From contig CBDBPN010000004.1 in NCBI GenBank assembly GCA_965208745.1, positions 806,001 to 870,000 on the forward strand: a DNA stretch of 64,000 nt. The letters run 5' to 3'. Each line of letters begins with the position of its first letter. Positions within the stretch are counted from its first letter, which is position 1. A model generated the notes under the pieces. It made no database searches and was not told where the DNA came from. It was given only the letters and a program-made list of their open reading frames with translations. This DNA is from VXNE01 sp965208745 (GTDB lineage Bacteria; Pseudomonadota; Gammaproteobacteria; Pseudomonadales; Azotimanducaceae). The position numbers and the translations under genes were made by a program. Shown here one piece after another: positions 1 to 8,820 of the stretch.

Positions 1-306
1 TACTACGCGAACCCGGTGTACAACAACTTCCTCGCCTGGGCCGGTTACGAGGACGTGGCCCGGGAGGTCAGCGAGGGGTGGGCGGCCCGGGACCGCGAAC
101 GGACCACCGGCGCCTTCAGCGACGAACTCATCGACGAGCTGGCGACCATCGGCACCGTCGAGGAAGTGCAGAACCGCGTGCGCCAGGACGCCGACCGGGG
201 GATCCACACGACCATCGTGGCGCCGCTCTCGATGCCCGGCACGTTCGACGCCGAGGAGGCGCTCGTCACCTTCCGCGCCTTCACGGGAGACGCGTTCAGC
301 TTCTGA
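1..306 (+). CDS. LLM-class flavin/F420-dependent oxidoreductase, C-terminal part
   Basis: Only the last 101 codons are present; the gene starts upstream of the window. The tail resembles the end of bacterial luciferase-like (LLM) oxidoreductases: a helical stretch, then the typical segment in which an 'IGTVEEVQNRV' helix is followed by a strand ending 'TTIVAPLSMPG' and a final helix. LLM enzymes use F420 or FMN to oxidise or reduce alcohols, aldehydes or small ring compounds in the cytosol. A second LLM gene lies at 62571-63440. The substrate cannot be told from this piece. The following gene begins 24 bp downstream on the same strand, so the two may share a transcript. Confidence 0.72.
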   Translation, partial: YYANPVYNNFLAWAGYEDVAREVSEGWAARDRERTTGAFSDELIDELATIGTVEEVQNRVRQDADRGIHTTIVAPLSMPGTFDAEEALVTFRAFTGDAFSF

Positions 307-330
307 TCCGCCAGCCCGGCGGGGACGAAG

Positions 331-2199
331 ATGGCGGGAGCCTTCAGCCGGGGAGCGCGAGGCGCGGGCCCCTCGCATGAGAGAGCAGCACGGGATCCGC
401 TGCCGCTGCCGCGCAACCTGATGGTCGTCGTGGCCTTCGCGCAGGGCCTCGTCCTGCTGCTGCTGTGGCGCGCCCTGACCCACGAGACCTGGCCGAGCCA
501 GACGCCCGCGCTGAATCTGCCGCTCTGGACGCTCGCCGTCACGGGGCCCACGCTCTTCCTCCTGACGGTCGAGGCGGACAACCTGAAGCGGGCGGCGCTG
601 TTCGTGACCGCGTTCTCGGCGGCGCTGGCGTTGCTCGCGGTCTACGTCGGCTGGCAGGCGTCCCCGATCAACGCGTTTCCCACGGGCGCGCTCTTCGCCG
701 CGTTCGTGCTGACGATGCTCGTCGCCTGCTTCAAGGGCGCGATGTACCTGCAGCAGTTCGCCGCGCGGGAGCGGATCCACTACCCGGCGCTCTTCAGCCG
801 GTCCTGGCGGAACTTCGGGGTGTTCGGGCTCTCGTGGACGCTGACCGGGAGCGTCGCCCTGGTGCTGGCGCTCTGGGGGGCGCTCTTCGCCGTCATCGGC
901 ATCGATTTCTTCCAGGAACTCTTCCGCGAGGACTGGTTCCTGTTTCCCGTGCTCACAGTGGCGTTCGGGCTCGGGGTCTTCATCTTCCGGCGGCTGACCC
1001 GGGTGATCGACGGCGTCACGAGCCTCCTCGAGGGGCTCATGCGGCTGCTGCTGCCGCTCACCGCCGCGGTGGTGGCGATCTTCCTCGCGGCCCTGCCGTT
1101 CACGGGGCTCGCGCCGCTCTGGGAGACGGGCAACGGCACGGCGCTCCTGATGGCCTTGAACGCGATCACGCTGTTCACGGTCAACGCCGTGTACCAGACG
1201 GACCGGCACGCGCCCTACCCGCTGTTCGTGCATCGTCCGCTGTACGTGTGCGTCGCGCTGCTCCCGGTGGTCTCGGCATTGTCCGTCTACGGGCTCTCGC
1301 TACGAGTCGCCCAGTACGGCTGGACCGTCGAGCGGTGCTGGGCGTTGACGCTCGCCGTGCTGCTCGCCGCGTTCTCCCTCGGCTACACGTGGAGCATCGT
1401 CCGGCACCGGGACCGCTGGCCGGCGGCGCTCGGCCGCGTCAACGTCGTGATGGGCTGGGTGGTCCTCGGCACGACGCTGCTCGTCAACACTCCGCTTCTC
1501 GACTTCCGCAAGATCTCGCTGGCGAGCCAGTTCGGACGCGTCGAAGCCGGCGAAATCGAACTGCGCGACTTCGACTTCCGTTACGCACGGCGGCACCTCG
1601 CGCGGCCGGCGTGGCTGCGGCTCGAGGCGTTGCACGACGAGTACGAGGAGACGCAGCCGGATCTGGCCGCGCGCATAGCCGATCCGTGGACCCAAGATGG
1701 GCCGCGCGTGGACCGGTGGGCCACCGTCCTCTACCGCCCCGCGCCCTTCGAACTGCCCCCGGAACTACGTGAAACGGTCGACAGCGAGTGGAGTCGCACC
1801 CACGACGACGCCACGCACGCACTCGTACGAATCGACCTCGACCGCGACGGCCGATACGAATACGCCTGGCTCGCCGGCGAGGCGGGCGACCCGGGCCTCG
1901 TCTGGGGCACCTTGTATCGGCAGGACGGGGACGACTGGACGCGCTACAGCCTCAACGAGGTCAGCCGATGGGGCATCGACGCGCGGAGCGCGGTGCGGGA
2001 AGGCACCATCGCGCCCGCCGACCCCGAGCTGCCGGACCTGCGCGTGGGCGCGTTCGTCCTGCGCCCGCTCGGCATGGACGCCGCGCCCGCCGCGCTCGAC
2101 CGCGGTGGGTCGGGCGGCGCGGCGGGCGCCACGGTGTACTACGCCGGGGACGCCAGGGGCTCCGAAGCTGGCGGCGGGAGCGATGATTCCGCCCCGTAA
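331..2199 (+). CDS. DUF4153 domain integral membrane protein
   Basis: 622 residues. Residues 30-390 form about ten hydrophobic segments in the pattern of DUF4153 proteins, and residues 395-600 form a soluble, acidic tail likely outside the membrane. No enzymatic motif is visible and the family function is not established. The start at 331 is preceded by GGGGACGAAG, a plausible ribosome binding site; an in-frame ATG at 421 (just before the first hydrophobic segment) is an alternative. Its last 17 bases overlap the start of the next gene, an MFS transporter, which suggests a coupled membrane-protein pair. Confidence 0.75.
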   Translation: MAGAFSRGARGAGPSHERAARDPLPLPRNLMVVVAFAQGLVLLLLWRALTHETWPSQTPALNLPLWTLAVTGPTLFLLTVEADNLKRAALFVTAFSAALALLAVYVGWQASPINAFPTGALFAAFVLTMLVACFKGAMYLQQFAARERIHYPALFSRSWRNFGVFGLSWTLTGSVALVLALWGALFAVIGIDFFQELFREDWFLFPVLTVAFGLGVFIFRRLTRVIDGVTSLLEGLMRLLLPLTAAVVAIFLAALPFTGLAPLWETGNGTALLMALNAITLFTVNAVYQTDRHAPYPLFVHRPLYVCVALLPVVSALSVYGLSLRVAQYGWTVERCWALTLAVLLAAFSLGYTWSIVRHRDRWPAALGRVNVVMGWVVLGTTLLVNTPLLDFRKISLASQFGRVEAGEIELRDFDFRYARRHLARPAWLRLEALHDEYEETQPDLAARIADPWTQDGPRVDRWATVLYRPAPFELPPELRETVDSEWSRTHDDATHALVRIDLDRDGRYEYAWLAGEAGDPGLVWGTLYRQDGDDWTRYSLNEVSRWGIDARSAVREGTIAPADPELPDLRVGAFVLRPLGMDAAPAALDRGGSGGAAGATVYYAGDARGSEAGGGSDDSAP

Positions 2200-3373
2200 C
2201 GTCGTCGTCCTCTTCATCGCGCAGGTGATTTTCCTCACGGGGACGGTCACCCTGGTCACGCTCGGCGGCATCGTCGGCAGCCAGATCGCGTCGAATCCCG
2301 CCCTCGCCACGCTGCCCCTGTCCCTGATGGTCGTCGGCACCGCCGCGGGCACGGTGCCGGCGGCGCTCCTCATGCAGCGCATCGGCCGGCGCGCCGCCTT
2401 CCTGGGCGCGGCCGCGATGGGGTTTGTCGGCGCCGTGATTGCCGGAACAGGGCTCGGGGCTTCCAGCTTCACCGCGTTCACGGCCGGCGCCACCCTGGTC
2501 GGGGTGACCCTCGCGTTCAGCGCCCAGTTCCGCTTCGCCGCCGCCGAGAGCGTCCCGCCCGACCGCGTCGGCTGGGCGGTCTCCATCATCCTGGTCGGGT
2601 CCATCGGCGGGGCGATCCTCGGACCGGAGATCGTCGCCCGGAGTCCCGGCTTCGATCCCGAACACCCGTACCAGGGCGCGATGTTCGCCCTGGCGGCGTG
2701 CTACGTCGTCGGCGGAGCCGTGCTGCTGGGGTTCCGCAACGTCGCCGCCAGCCGCGCCGAGGACGAGGCACCGCCGCCGCGTCCGCTCCCGAGCGTGGTG
2801 GCGCAGCCACGCTTCCTGGTCGCCATGGCCGCGGCGGTCGTCGGGCAGGGAGCGATGGTGTTCGTCATGACGGCGACGCCGCTCAGCATGCACGTGGTCG
2901 ACGGGTACTCCATCGAGGAGACCGCCCGGGTCGTGCAGGCGCACGTGGTGGCGATGTACCTGCCGTCGCTGGTGTCCGCGCCCCTGCTCGCCCGGCTCGG
3001 CACGACCCGACTGATGGCAGTGGGCGCGCTGACCATGGGCGCCACGGTGGCGATCGGGCTCGCGGGGCGCGAGATCATGCACTACTGGTGGGGCATGGTG
3101 CTGCTCGGCGTGGGCTGGAACTTCCTGTTCATCGGCGGCACCACGCAACTCGTCACGACCTACCGCGCCAGCGAGCGGTTCCGTGCGCAGGCCGTGAACG
3201 ACTTCGGGGTGTTCGGGATGTCGGCAGTCGCGAGCCTGCTCGCCGGCACGCTGCTGCACAGCTTCGGCTGGCACATCGTGCTCTGGACGGTGGCCCCACC
3301 CCTCGCCGCGATGTTGCTGCTGGCGCTGGTCGGCCGCCGGTGGGGCATGCGGCAGCTCCAGTCGGTCGATTGA
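2183..3373 (+). CDS. MFS transporter
   Basis: 396 residues with 11-12 hydrophobic segments over the whole length and the 'LMQRIGRRAAFLG' loop between segments 2 and 3, matching the major facilitator motif A (G-x3-D/R-R-x-G-R-R). A hydrophilic linker near residues 190-205 (acidic, then proline-rich) separates the two six-helix halves. The start ATG at 2183 lies inside the end of the DUF4153 gene and has GGCGGGAG just upstream. Substrate unknown; the closest general class is drug or small-solute exporters of the YfmO/Bcr-like type. It probably sits in the inner membrane and is co-expressed with the DUF4153 gene. Confidence 0.82.
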   Translation: MIPPRNVVVLFIAQVIFLTGTVTLVTLGGIVGSQIASNPALATLPLSLMVVGTAAGTVPAALLMQRIGRRAAFLGAAAMGFVGAVIAGTGLGASSFTAFTAGATLVGVTLAFSAQFRFAAAESVPPDRVGWAVSIILVGSIGGAILGPEIVARSPGFDPEHPYQGAMFALAACYVVGGAVLLGFRNVAASRAEDEAPPPRPLPSVVAQPRFLVAMAAAVVGQGAMVFVMTATPLSMHVVDGYSIEETARVVQAHVVAMYLPSLVSAPLLARLGTTRLMAVGALTMGATVAIGLAGREIMHYWWGMVLLGVGWNFLFIGGTTQLVTTYRASERFRAQAVNDFGVFGMSAVASLLAGTLLHSFGWHIVLWTVAPPLAAMLLLALVGRRWGMRQLQSVD

Positions 3374-3391
3374 CTTCCACCCATCGCGCCT

Positions 3392-3424
3392 CGACCCAAA
3401 CCACTACGGCGCGCTGTTGGGTCG
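3392..3424. terminator. Possible hairpin between convergent genes
   Basis: Perfect 8-bp inverted repeat CGACCCAA / TTGGGTCG with a 17-base loop, 19 bases after the MFS stop codon and before the converging gene that ends at 3495. There is no T-run on either side, so it is at best a weak or factor-assisted terminator. Confidence 0.25.
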
Positions 3425-3494
3425 TCTCGTCCAAGTGCGGAGACCGGCGTGACGCTCGGCAATCAGCTCGTCGCTGTCCTCGCCGGAAGTCCGG

Positions 3495-4247
3495 TCAGCC
3501 GGCGGCAAGCACGTGGAGCGCCATACCGCCCGTCAGCCCAACGTCCTCAAGGAGCCGGTGGTCGGTGTCCCCAGATCCCGTCCGCTTCGCCCAAGTTGGA
3601 CCGATCTCATCGAAGACTTTGCCCGAGTGGACGTCTTTGAGTACCCACACCGTACCGTAGTCATACGGAGGAAACGGCTGCATGCCCAACCACACCTGAT
3701 CAAGGAAAACGTTCACCGGTAGCTTGGGGTCGTACGGTTGTTCCCAGTTGGGCGCGTCGTCGCCCTTGAGGGGCCTAGCATCGATACGAAGCAAGGCAGT
3801 CTCCACGTTCGAAGCGGCTTGGGCGCGGATCTCATCAGCGAGTTCTTCGAGCGCCCGTCTCCGTCCTTCTTCGGTCTGGTCTGACAAGTCGAGCTTCTTT
3901 AGGAGGTCGACATCGGATAGCGCCTTAGAAACACTGTCCGCCGCGACTTCGCTGATCTTGGGACCGGAACTTCCCCGCATCGCGTTGATGTACGTTTCAA
4001 CCGACGGACTGGCGAACTCCGATGGGGGATAGAACACCCAGTTCCTGTGCCAAAGGAACAGGAAAAACACGACCGCGATGGCTACGGCGAACAGGCCCAT
4101 GAAGAGGAAGATCGCGACCTGCATCCCGAAGGGAGCCTCCGAGAAGCTGTAGGCCAAACTCGCTTCAACCGAGCTGAAGAACAGCGCGACTATGGACAGC
4201 GGCGTGTACTTCCTGGTCGGCTTTGACCCACTAGGCGCCACTGTCAA
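3495..4247 (-). CDS. Unknown membrane protein of an XRE-led accessory module
   Basis: 250 residues. Two hydrophobic segments near residues 15-35 and 42-66 anchor it in the membrane; the remainder is soluble, with a charged, probably helical stretch at 95-150 and a C-terminal domain (about 170-250) rich in Trp, Tyr and Pro, with short strands such as 'YGTVWVLKDV'. I do not recognise the family. It is the fourth and last gene of a minus-strand set that starts at 5282 and overlaps the preceding gene by 4 bases (ATGA), so the two are translationally coupled. Base composition is clearly less GC-rich than the flanking metabolic genes, which suggests acquisition. Anchored effector, sensor or immunity protein are all possible. 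Confidence 0.6.
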   Translation of the reverse strand: MTVAPSGSKPTRKYTPLSIVALFFSSVEASLAYSFSEAPFGMQVAIFLFMGLFAVAIAVVFFLFLWHRNWVFYPPSEFASPSVETYINAMRGSSGPKISEVAADSVSKALSDVDLLKKLDLSDQTEEGRRRALEELADEIRAQAASNVETALLRIDARPLKGDDAPNWEQPYDPKLPVNVFLDQVWLGMQPFPPYDYGTVWVLKDVHSGKVFDEIGPTWAKRTGSGDTDHRLLEDVGLTGGMALHVLAAG

Positions 4248-4744
4248 GCACGGCTGTCCGCACCCTTTCCTCCGAGATGCCCAGCGACGGCCTGTTGGAG
4301 CGTGGTCAACCAGAGAAAGAGCATCCGCTCGTCAACCGGCCTGTTGCGCAACGTGTAAAGCAGGTCCGCGTAAAGCCGGTCCGGGAGGACACTGGGAGAA
4401 ACTTGCAGGAAGGCGAGGCCGCAACGTACAGCAAATATCTCATTGATATACAGAATGTTCTTCGTCACGTCCTCAGCGGGCAATTGGAACTGTACTGGAC
4501 GCAGCTTGACGATCCACTTCATCGTGAACGCCCCTTGCTTAGTCTCATCCACAAGGTCGGTGCCATGGAAATCCTTGTGCCGATCCACATCGTGGAAGTA
4601 GCTGACCACGACGTTGTGCAGCACGACGGCGTTGACCTCCAGATGATCGAAGTCGGAGCCTAGATGGTCACGAAGACTAGAGAAGATCTCCTCAAGGAGC
4701 GCCTGCCGTTGCGCAAGTCTGGCTTCTTCGGGCGTGAGGGCCAT
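4244..4744 (-). CDS. Unknown cytosolic protein of the XRE-led module
   Basis: 166 residues, no signal peptide or membrane segment. The first 30 residues are charged and helical; the centre has a strand-rich piece with several His and Asp ('VSYFHDVDRHKDFHG'), and the last third is hydrophobic and helical. I do not recognise the family. Starts with ATG at 4744 and its end overlaps the membrane-protein gene by 4 bases; the 67-residue gene ends 50 bp upstream. The shared AT-richer composition and tight packing make it part of the same unit. Confidence 0.6.
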   Translation of the reverse strand: MALTPEEARLAQRQALLEEIFSSLRDHLGSDFDHLEVNAVVLHNVVVSYFHDVDRHKDFHGTDLVDETKQGAFTMKWIVKLRPVQFQLPAEDVTKNILYINEIFAVRCGLAFLQVSPSVLPDRLYADLLYTLRNRPVDERMLFLWLTTLQQAVAGHLGGKGADSRA

Positions 4745-4794
4745 AGGGATACGCCGGCTGAGCTAGGAGGTTCAGCTCTCACTCTTCGGGCTGC

Positions 4795-4998
4795 CTAGTC
4801 TTCCTCCAGCAACCGAAAAACGGCACTCAAGTAGGCCGCATGTGCCTCTTCGGAAGACTTGACAAACTCCAGAATCGCATCCTCGTCGACCGGTGCAGCG
4901 TCATTGGGTGTTCGAGCGTGGACCACCTCCTGAACCGCATGATTGTCGAACAGGGGGCGATACCGCCGCTCAAGTTCCTCGCCTTTTGGCAACGACAT
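4795..4998 (-). CDS. Small acidic protein of the XRE-led module
   Basis: 67 residues, acidic (net negative; 'VDEDAILEFVKSSEEAHAAY' and a C-terminal EED), predicted helical, no known motif. ATG at 4998 lies 14 bp after the stop of the XRE gene, and the sequence between holds GAGGAAAG-like purines suitable as a ribosome site. The position directly after a small regulator and before two larger unknown genes is like that of small partner proteins in toxin-antitoxin or defence units, but no homology supports that role. Confidence 0.5.
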   Translation of the reverse strand: MSLPKGEELERRYRPLFDNHAVQEVVHARTPNDAAPVDEDAILEFVKSSEEAHAAYLSAVFRLLEED

Positions 4999-5012
4999 AG
5001 GCCTTTCCTCGG

Positions 5013-5282
5013 TTAATCCGATGCAGCTCTGCGTTTGGCAGGCTTCGGCTTTTGATACGGGAACAACTCGTCCTCTTGCCGGAGCCCACCGTCGTGATGC
5101 TGTTGAAGCGCGTTGAACACGGAGACCACCTTGTGCCTAGAGTGGGCGTTACCCTCCTCAAGGGAGCGAAGCAGATCTCGGCTGATGCCAGCCGCGCCAG
5201 CCAACCTGCTCATGCTCAAACCAGCGTTCTCTCGCAAATCCCGACACCTCGGGAACGTGCTCTTGGAAATCGGCGAAGCCAT
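5013..5282 (-). CDS. XRE-family helix-turn-helix regulator
   Basis: 89 residues. Residues 12-60 form a Cro/C1-type DNA-binding fold: a first helix 'CRDLRENAGLS', then 'MSRLAGAAGISRDLLRSLE', where an A-x-x-A-G-I-S turn joins helices 2 and 3. The C-terminus is basic. The start at 5282 is needed to keep helix 1; the next Met (residue 24) would delete it. It heads the four-gene minus-strand module. Upstream are a near-consensus sigma70-type promoter (-35 TTGACA) and a 26-bp palindrome, so autoregulation is the likely mode of control. The -10 hexamer is only 9 bases from the ATG, suggesting a leaderless mRNA. Confidence 0.8.
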   Translation of the reverse strand: MASPISKSTFPRCRDLRENAGLSMSRLAGAAGISRDLLRSLEEGNAHSRHKVVSVFNALQQHHDGGLRQEDELFPYQKPKPAKRRAASD

Positions 5283-5291
5283 CGAAGATGG

Positions 5292-5319
5292 ACTCTAGCC
5301 GCTATTCTGCCGATGTCAA
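5292..5319 (-). promoter_or_regulatory. Sigma70-type promoter of the XRE module
   Basis: Read on the minus strand: -35 TTGACA (plus-strand 5314-5319, perfect) and -10 TAGAGT (5292-5297, 4 of 6), spacer 16 bases. Transcription would start near 5285, within a few bases of the ATG at 5280-5282. A partial copy of the operator sequence (ATCGGCAGAATAGCG on the minus strand, 5302-5316) lies inside the spacer. Confidence 0.65.
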
Positions 5320-5331
5320 CAGAAAATCCCA

Positions 5332-5357
5332 GATATCCGCCGTTATCGGCAGATATC
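5332..5357. promoter_or_regulatory. 26-bp palindromic operator upstream of the XRE gene
   Basis: Dyad made of GATATC, one base, GCCG, four bases (TTAT), CGGC, one base, GATATC; all ten paired bases of each arm match. It begins 13 bp upstream of the -35 box. With the partial copy inside the promoter spacer it looks like the binding site set of the XRE protein encoded next door. Confidence 0.6.
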
Positions 5358-5495
5358 GCCAACATCCTCCAGTCAGAGTACGCACACAAGGCACGGCTCC
5401 CGGGGATCAACCCGGGATCGGACCTAACGCCGCGGCGAGCGCTGGGATGCTAGCACACGGGTTTCAGCGGAAAGGTCCTTCGGACGTACCAGCCT

Positions 5496-7340
5496 TTAAC
5501 GGCCGTCCACCCAGATCGGCGACGACCACGCGCGTTCCTGCAGCGTCTCCTCGAGGTCCGGGCGCGGCATGACGCCGGCGCGGATCGCATCCCAGGTCGA
5601 CCAGCGGCAGGTGGGGTTCTCCAGGACGCGGACGTAGTAGAAGGACGGGTGGTCCGGATCGAACCGCGGGTCCTCCCAGTCGCCCCGGAGCAACGCCGCG
5701 CCCTTGCCCTCGGTGATGCTGCAGTCGGAGAGATCCACCGTCGCGCCGTTGTCGGGGCAACGGTGTGTGTCCGGATCGACGGCGAGCCCGTCCGAGCAGG
5801 CGACGTCGAACACCCGCTCCTTCGGCCAGCCGTCGTCGACCCAGCCCTTGACGATCTGCAGCCGCTGCAGCTTCGCGCTCGCCGGGTCCGCCATGGCCCA
5901 GGCGTGGAACCGTGGTGAAGCGCCGGCGGGCAACACGAGGTCGCCGCCCTGCGCGACACCGCCGGCGGGCGCGTCGCGGTAATCCGCGTCCGGCGCGCCG
6001 TCGAGGGTCTCCGCGGCCACGAACCGCACGGTGATGCGTGGGCCGCTGGTCCCGAAGGTCTCCTTGCGCCGCATGGCGTCGAACAGGGCCTCGCGCGTGT
6101 TCTCCGGAGCCCAGATGCCCGCCAGGCCCGCCGCGCTGTAGTAGCGCCGGGCGGTCTCGAGGTGACCGAGCTGCGGCGCGCGCATGAGGTACTCGCGCTC
6201 GGCTGCCGACAGGTTTTCGTCCGGCTTCGGGTACGGCTGGCCGCGACCGCCGGGCGGGACGGGGACGGAGCCGCGGTCGACCGGGTCGCTCATGAAGTCC
6301 CCCACCTTGCCGACAAACTTCGACTCGACGAAACGCTCGCCGGCGTTGTGGGTGTCGCTTGAGCCGATGAAACCGAAGTGGTACGGATTGACGCCGATGC
6401 GGTCGCGGAAGCGCAGGCCGTTCAGCAACGCGTCGCGCGCGTAGCTGCCGTGCGGCTGGCTCTTGTTGAACCCGGCGCCGAGCTTGAACGGCGCGATCTC
6501 GAAGTTCGCCCACTCGTCGTTTGCCGAGAGCGCCGGATGCGTGTCCGAGGTGCCCTTGATCTGCGTGATCTCGACCAGCGGCTCGTTGCGCATGCGCTGC
6601 TCGGCGTAGGCGGCGTCCAGGGGCGAACCGTCGAAGTACGTGCCCTCGAACATGCGTCCGTTCGAGAGGTTCATGTTGTGCGGAATGGCGAGCGCCTCCA
6701 TGCCCTCGGCGCGGTACCGGTCCATCCATTCCCAGAGGAACTCCGGGTTCAGCGTGTCGCTCCGGCCGATCACCGTGGGCGGCGCCTTGGTGCCGCGGTA
6801 GAACACGTTGCGGTGCAGGCCGTCCATATCGGGTTCGGGCGTGAACTCGAAGGCGATGAACGTGGTGAACCGGCCCGGGTCGTAATGGCGCCCGGCGGCG
6901 GCCTGGATGTCGAGCCACGTCGAGCGCATGTCCTCGGGCGGGTACTGCTCTTTCGGCCACCGAAACGCGACGCGGTAGGCGACGCCGCGTTCGTAGCGGC
7001 CCTCCGCCTCCGCGATCCGTACCGCGTCGGGATTGGCGCGCAGCGGGTGGTCCGGGTTCGTCTTGATCGCCCACCACATGCCGAGGAAGTAGGCGTGGTC
7101 GGTGACGGCGTAGAAGTCGAGGGGCCGGTCGAGCTGCAGCTCGATGCCGGCGGGATGCATGAGCGGCTCGCCTTTCGCGAAGCGGTAGGCGTCGTCCGGC
7201 GAGGCGAACGTGCCGAAGAAGAAGGCGTCGTAGGAGTACCGCGTGTGGACGTGGAGGTCACCGAACCAGGGGTTCTTCTCCTCCGCCGAGACCGTGGTCA
7301 CGCAGGACAGCACCGTCGCAAGAAACCAGAGCCTGCGCAC
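5496..7340 (-). CDS. DUF3604 domain protein, secreted
   Basis: 614 residues with a signal peptide (residues 1-19, cut after 'TVSA'). The mature part begins 'PWFGDLHVHTRYSYDA' and continues with 'FYAVTDHAYFLG', the PHP-like His motifs that open DUF3604 proteins, followed by a SDTHN motif near residue 330. The family resembles PHP-type metal-dependent phosphoesterases; biochemical function is not established, and these proteins often sit among sulfatases and catabolic genes, as here. GTG start at 7340 with GGGGAGGAGACG as ribosome site. It follows the truncated M1/ABC remnant in the same direction and probably ends the operon-like run that begins at 12228. Confidence 0.85.
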   Translation of the reverse strand: MRRLWFLATVLSCVTTVSAEEKNPWFGDLHVHTRYSYDAFFFGTFASPDDAYRFAKGEPLMHPAGIELQLDRPLDFYAVTDHAYFLGMWWAIKTNPDHPLRANPDAVRIAEAEGRYERGVAYRVAFRWPKEQYPPEDMRSTWLDIQAAAGRHYDPGRFTTFIAFEFTPEPDMDGLHRNVFYRGTKAPPTVIGRSDTLNPEFLWEWMDRYRAEGMEALAIPHNMNLSNGRMFEGTYFDGSPLDAAYAEQRMRNEPLVEITQIKGTSDTHPALSANDEWANFEIAPFKLGAGFNKSQPHGSYARDALLNGLRFRDRIGVNPYHFGFIGSSDTHNAGERFVESKFVGKVGDFMSDPVDRGSVPVPPGGRGQPYPKPDENLSAAEREYLMRAPQLGHLETARRYYSAAGLAGIWAPENTREALFDAMRRKETFGTSGPRITVRFVAAETLDGAPDADYRDAPAGGVAQGGDLVLPAGASPRFHAWAMADPASAKLQRLQIVKGWVDDGWPKERVFDVACSDGLAVDPDTHRCPDNGATVDLSDCSITEGKGAALLRGDWEDPRFDPDHPSFYYVRVLENPTCRWSTWDAIRAGVMPRPDLEETLQERAWSSPIWVDGR

Positions 7341-7413
7341 CGTCTCCTCCCCGGACCAGCGAGCCGCTGCCCGACTCTACACGGGCGCCATGGGCGAGAC
7401 CACACGGCCGCCG

Positions 7414-8820
7414 CGAGCCGAATGACAGGCGCGGCCATGTGATCGCGTCCGCCTCGTACTCGAAGTAGCCGCGGTCGTTCTCCCGCCAGGCGCGCACGAG
7501 CCGGCCCGGGGCGACGCCCTCGTGGTCGAGGCGCGTTCCGAGCCGGACCCTGAGGCGCAGGTGGCTGTCCGCCGGTGCAAGGGAAACGTCGTAACCGGGA
7601 AACGGCAGGATGTCCCCGGCAGCGACGAACGTCATGTCCTCCCTGTGTTCCCGGACCACGTCGAACGTCATCCTGACCCGCTCGGTGGGGCGGAGCGGCG
7701 GATCGATCATGTAGCGCCGGGCGCCGAGGTCATCGGCCTGCTCAACCAGCGTCGCCGGGATCGAGAGCGCCTCCACGCGCAGCGCGCGCGGGAAGGAGAC
7801 GACGAACTCGGTGATGCGCGTGACGCCGGTGTTGCCGAGCAGCATCGAACCCCGGCCCCGGACTTCGCGTCCCTCCCGATGGATGTCCACCGCCAGGTCG
7901 AGCGCCAGCACCTCGGGTGTCGGGAGTTCGGCGAAACGCCCGAAGCGCGCTTCGTATTCGGAGCGGTAGGCCGCGATGTCCGCCGCCGTCTCGTAGGTGT
8001 TCAGCACGTTCGTGTTGTAGAAGATCCATACCCCGAGCCCGACCCAGGTGACTCCCGCGACCGCCGCCGCCGATCGCAACCCGGGCGTGACGAGCCGTCT
8101 TGCCTGCGCGGAGAGCACGAGGAGCACCGCGAACGCCGACCAGTACGCACCCACCGTGATCTGCAAATCCGCCGCCTCCGGCAGACTCGGGCGGTAGAGC
8201 ACATGCTCGAAGCCCAGGCCGACGGCGCAGGCGTCCCAAAGGAGCACGAGCAGCATTGCCAGGGCGCCGGCCAGACGGTGTCCGGCGAACGTATGGACCG
8301 CCACGGAAATCCCCGCGAGCACGATGAGTTCCCAGCCCAGGACCGCGTAGAGGATCACGTGATCCATGGACAGGCCGGCCGCGTCCCACGCGAAGCCGAA
8401 GCCACCCAGGATCAACAGCCCCGCAACGACGCCACCGAGGGCCCCCGCGCCAACGACCGGGTCGAGCCGCGTGGCGAACGCGCCCGCCAGGGCGACCACG
8501 GTGAGCTGCACCGGCAGAAGCGGGCTCAGGTCGACGCCCGCGGCCAGCTCTCCCCAAGGCAACGACGGCAAGCGGTTTCCCCCGGCGACAAGTCTCCCGG
8601 TCCAGACGACGAGGTAGAGGCACGCGGCAACCACCAGCGCCGCCGAAGGCAGGAGACCGAGGCGGGCCGGTCCGTTTCGCGGGTGGAAACGCCACGCCAC
8701 CACCCCCAGCAGAAACAGGGTCCCGGCCGCGAGCGGGAGCAGTACTCCGCCGACGGGCGGCCGGCCTCGCCTACCGGTCAGTCCCCGGTGTCGTCCCCGC
8801 CGATCAAGGTTTCGAGCCAT
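7414..8820 (-). pseudogene. Truncated ABC-permease/M1-aminopeptidase-type protein
   Basis: An open frame runs from ATG 8820 to a stop at 7258, but only residues 1-469 look like protein. Residues 25-290 hold about eight membrane segments. Residues 285-469 match the region that, in ABC-2 permease/M1-aminopeptidase fusion proteins, joins the last membrane helix ('WIFYNTNVLNTYET') to the N-terminal beta domain of the peptidase ('APGRLVRAW'). The fusion proteins are about 1,200 residues; here the front half of the permease and the whole HEXXH peptidase domain are missing, and the frame then reads nonsense into the next gene's leader. The start overlaps the Nmad3 gene by 43 bases. I read it as a doubly truncated remnant; a functional short membrane protein is possible but less likely. 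Confidence 0.6.

Noticed and set aside
7258..7413. C-terminal 51 codons of the truncated M1/ABC frame
   Set aside because: This stretch overlaps the leader and signal peptide of the DUF3604 gene in another frame and bears no similarity to the family, so I end the remnant at about 7414.
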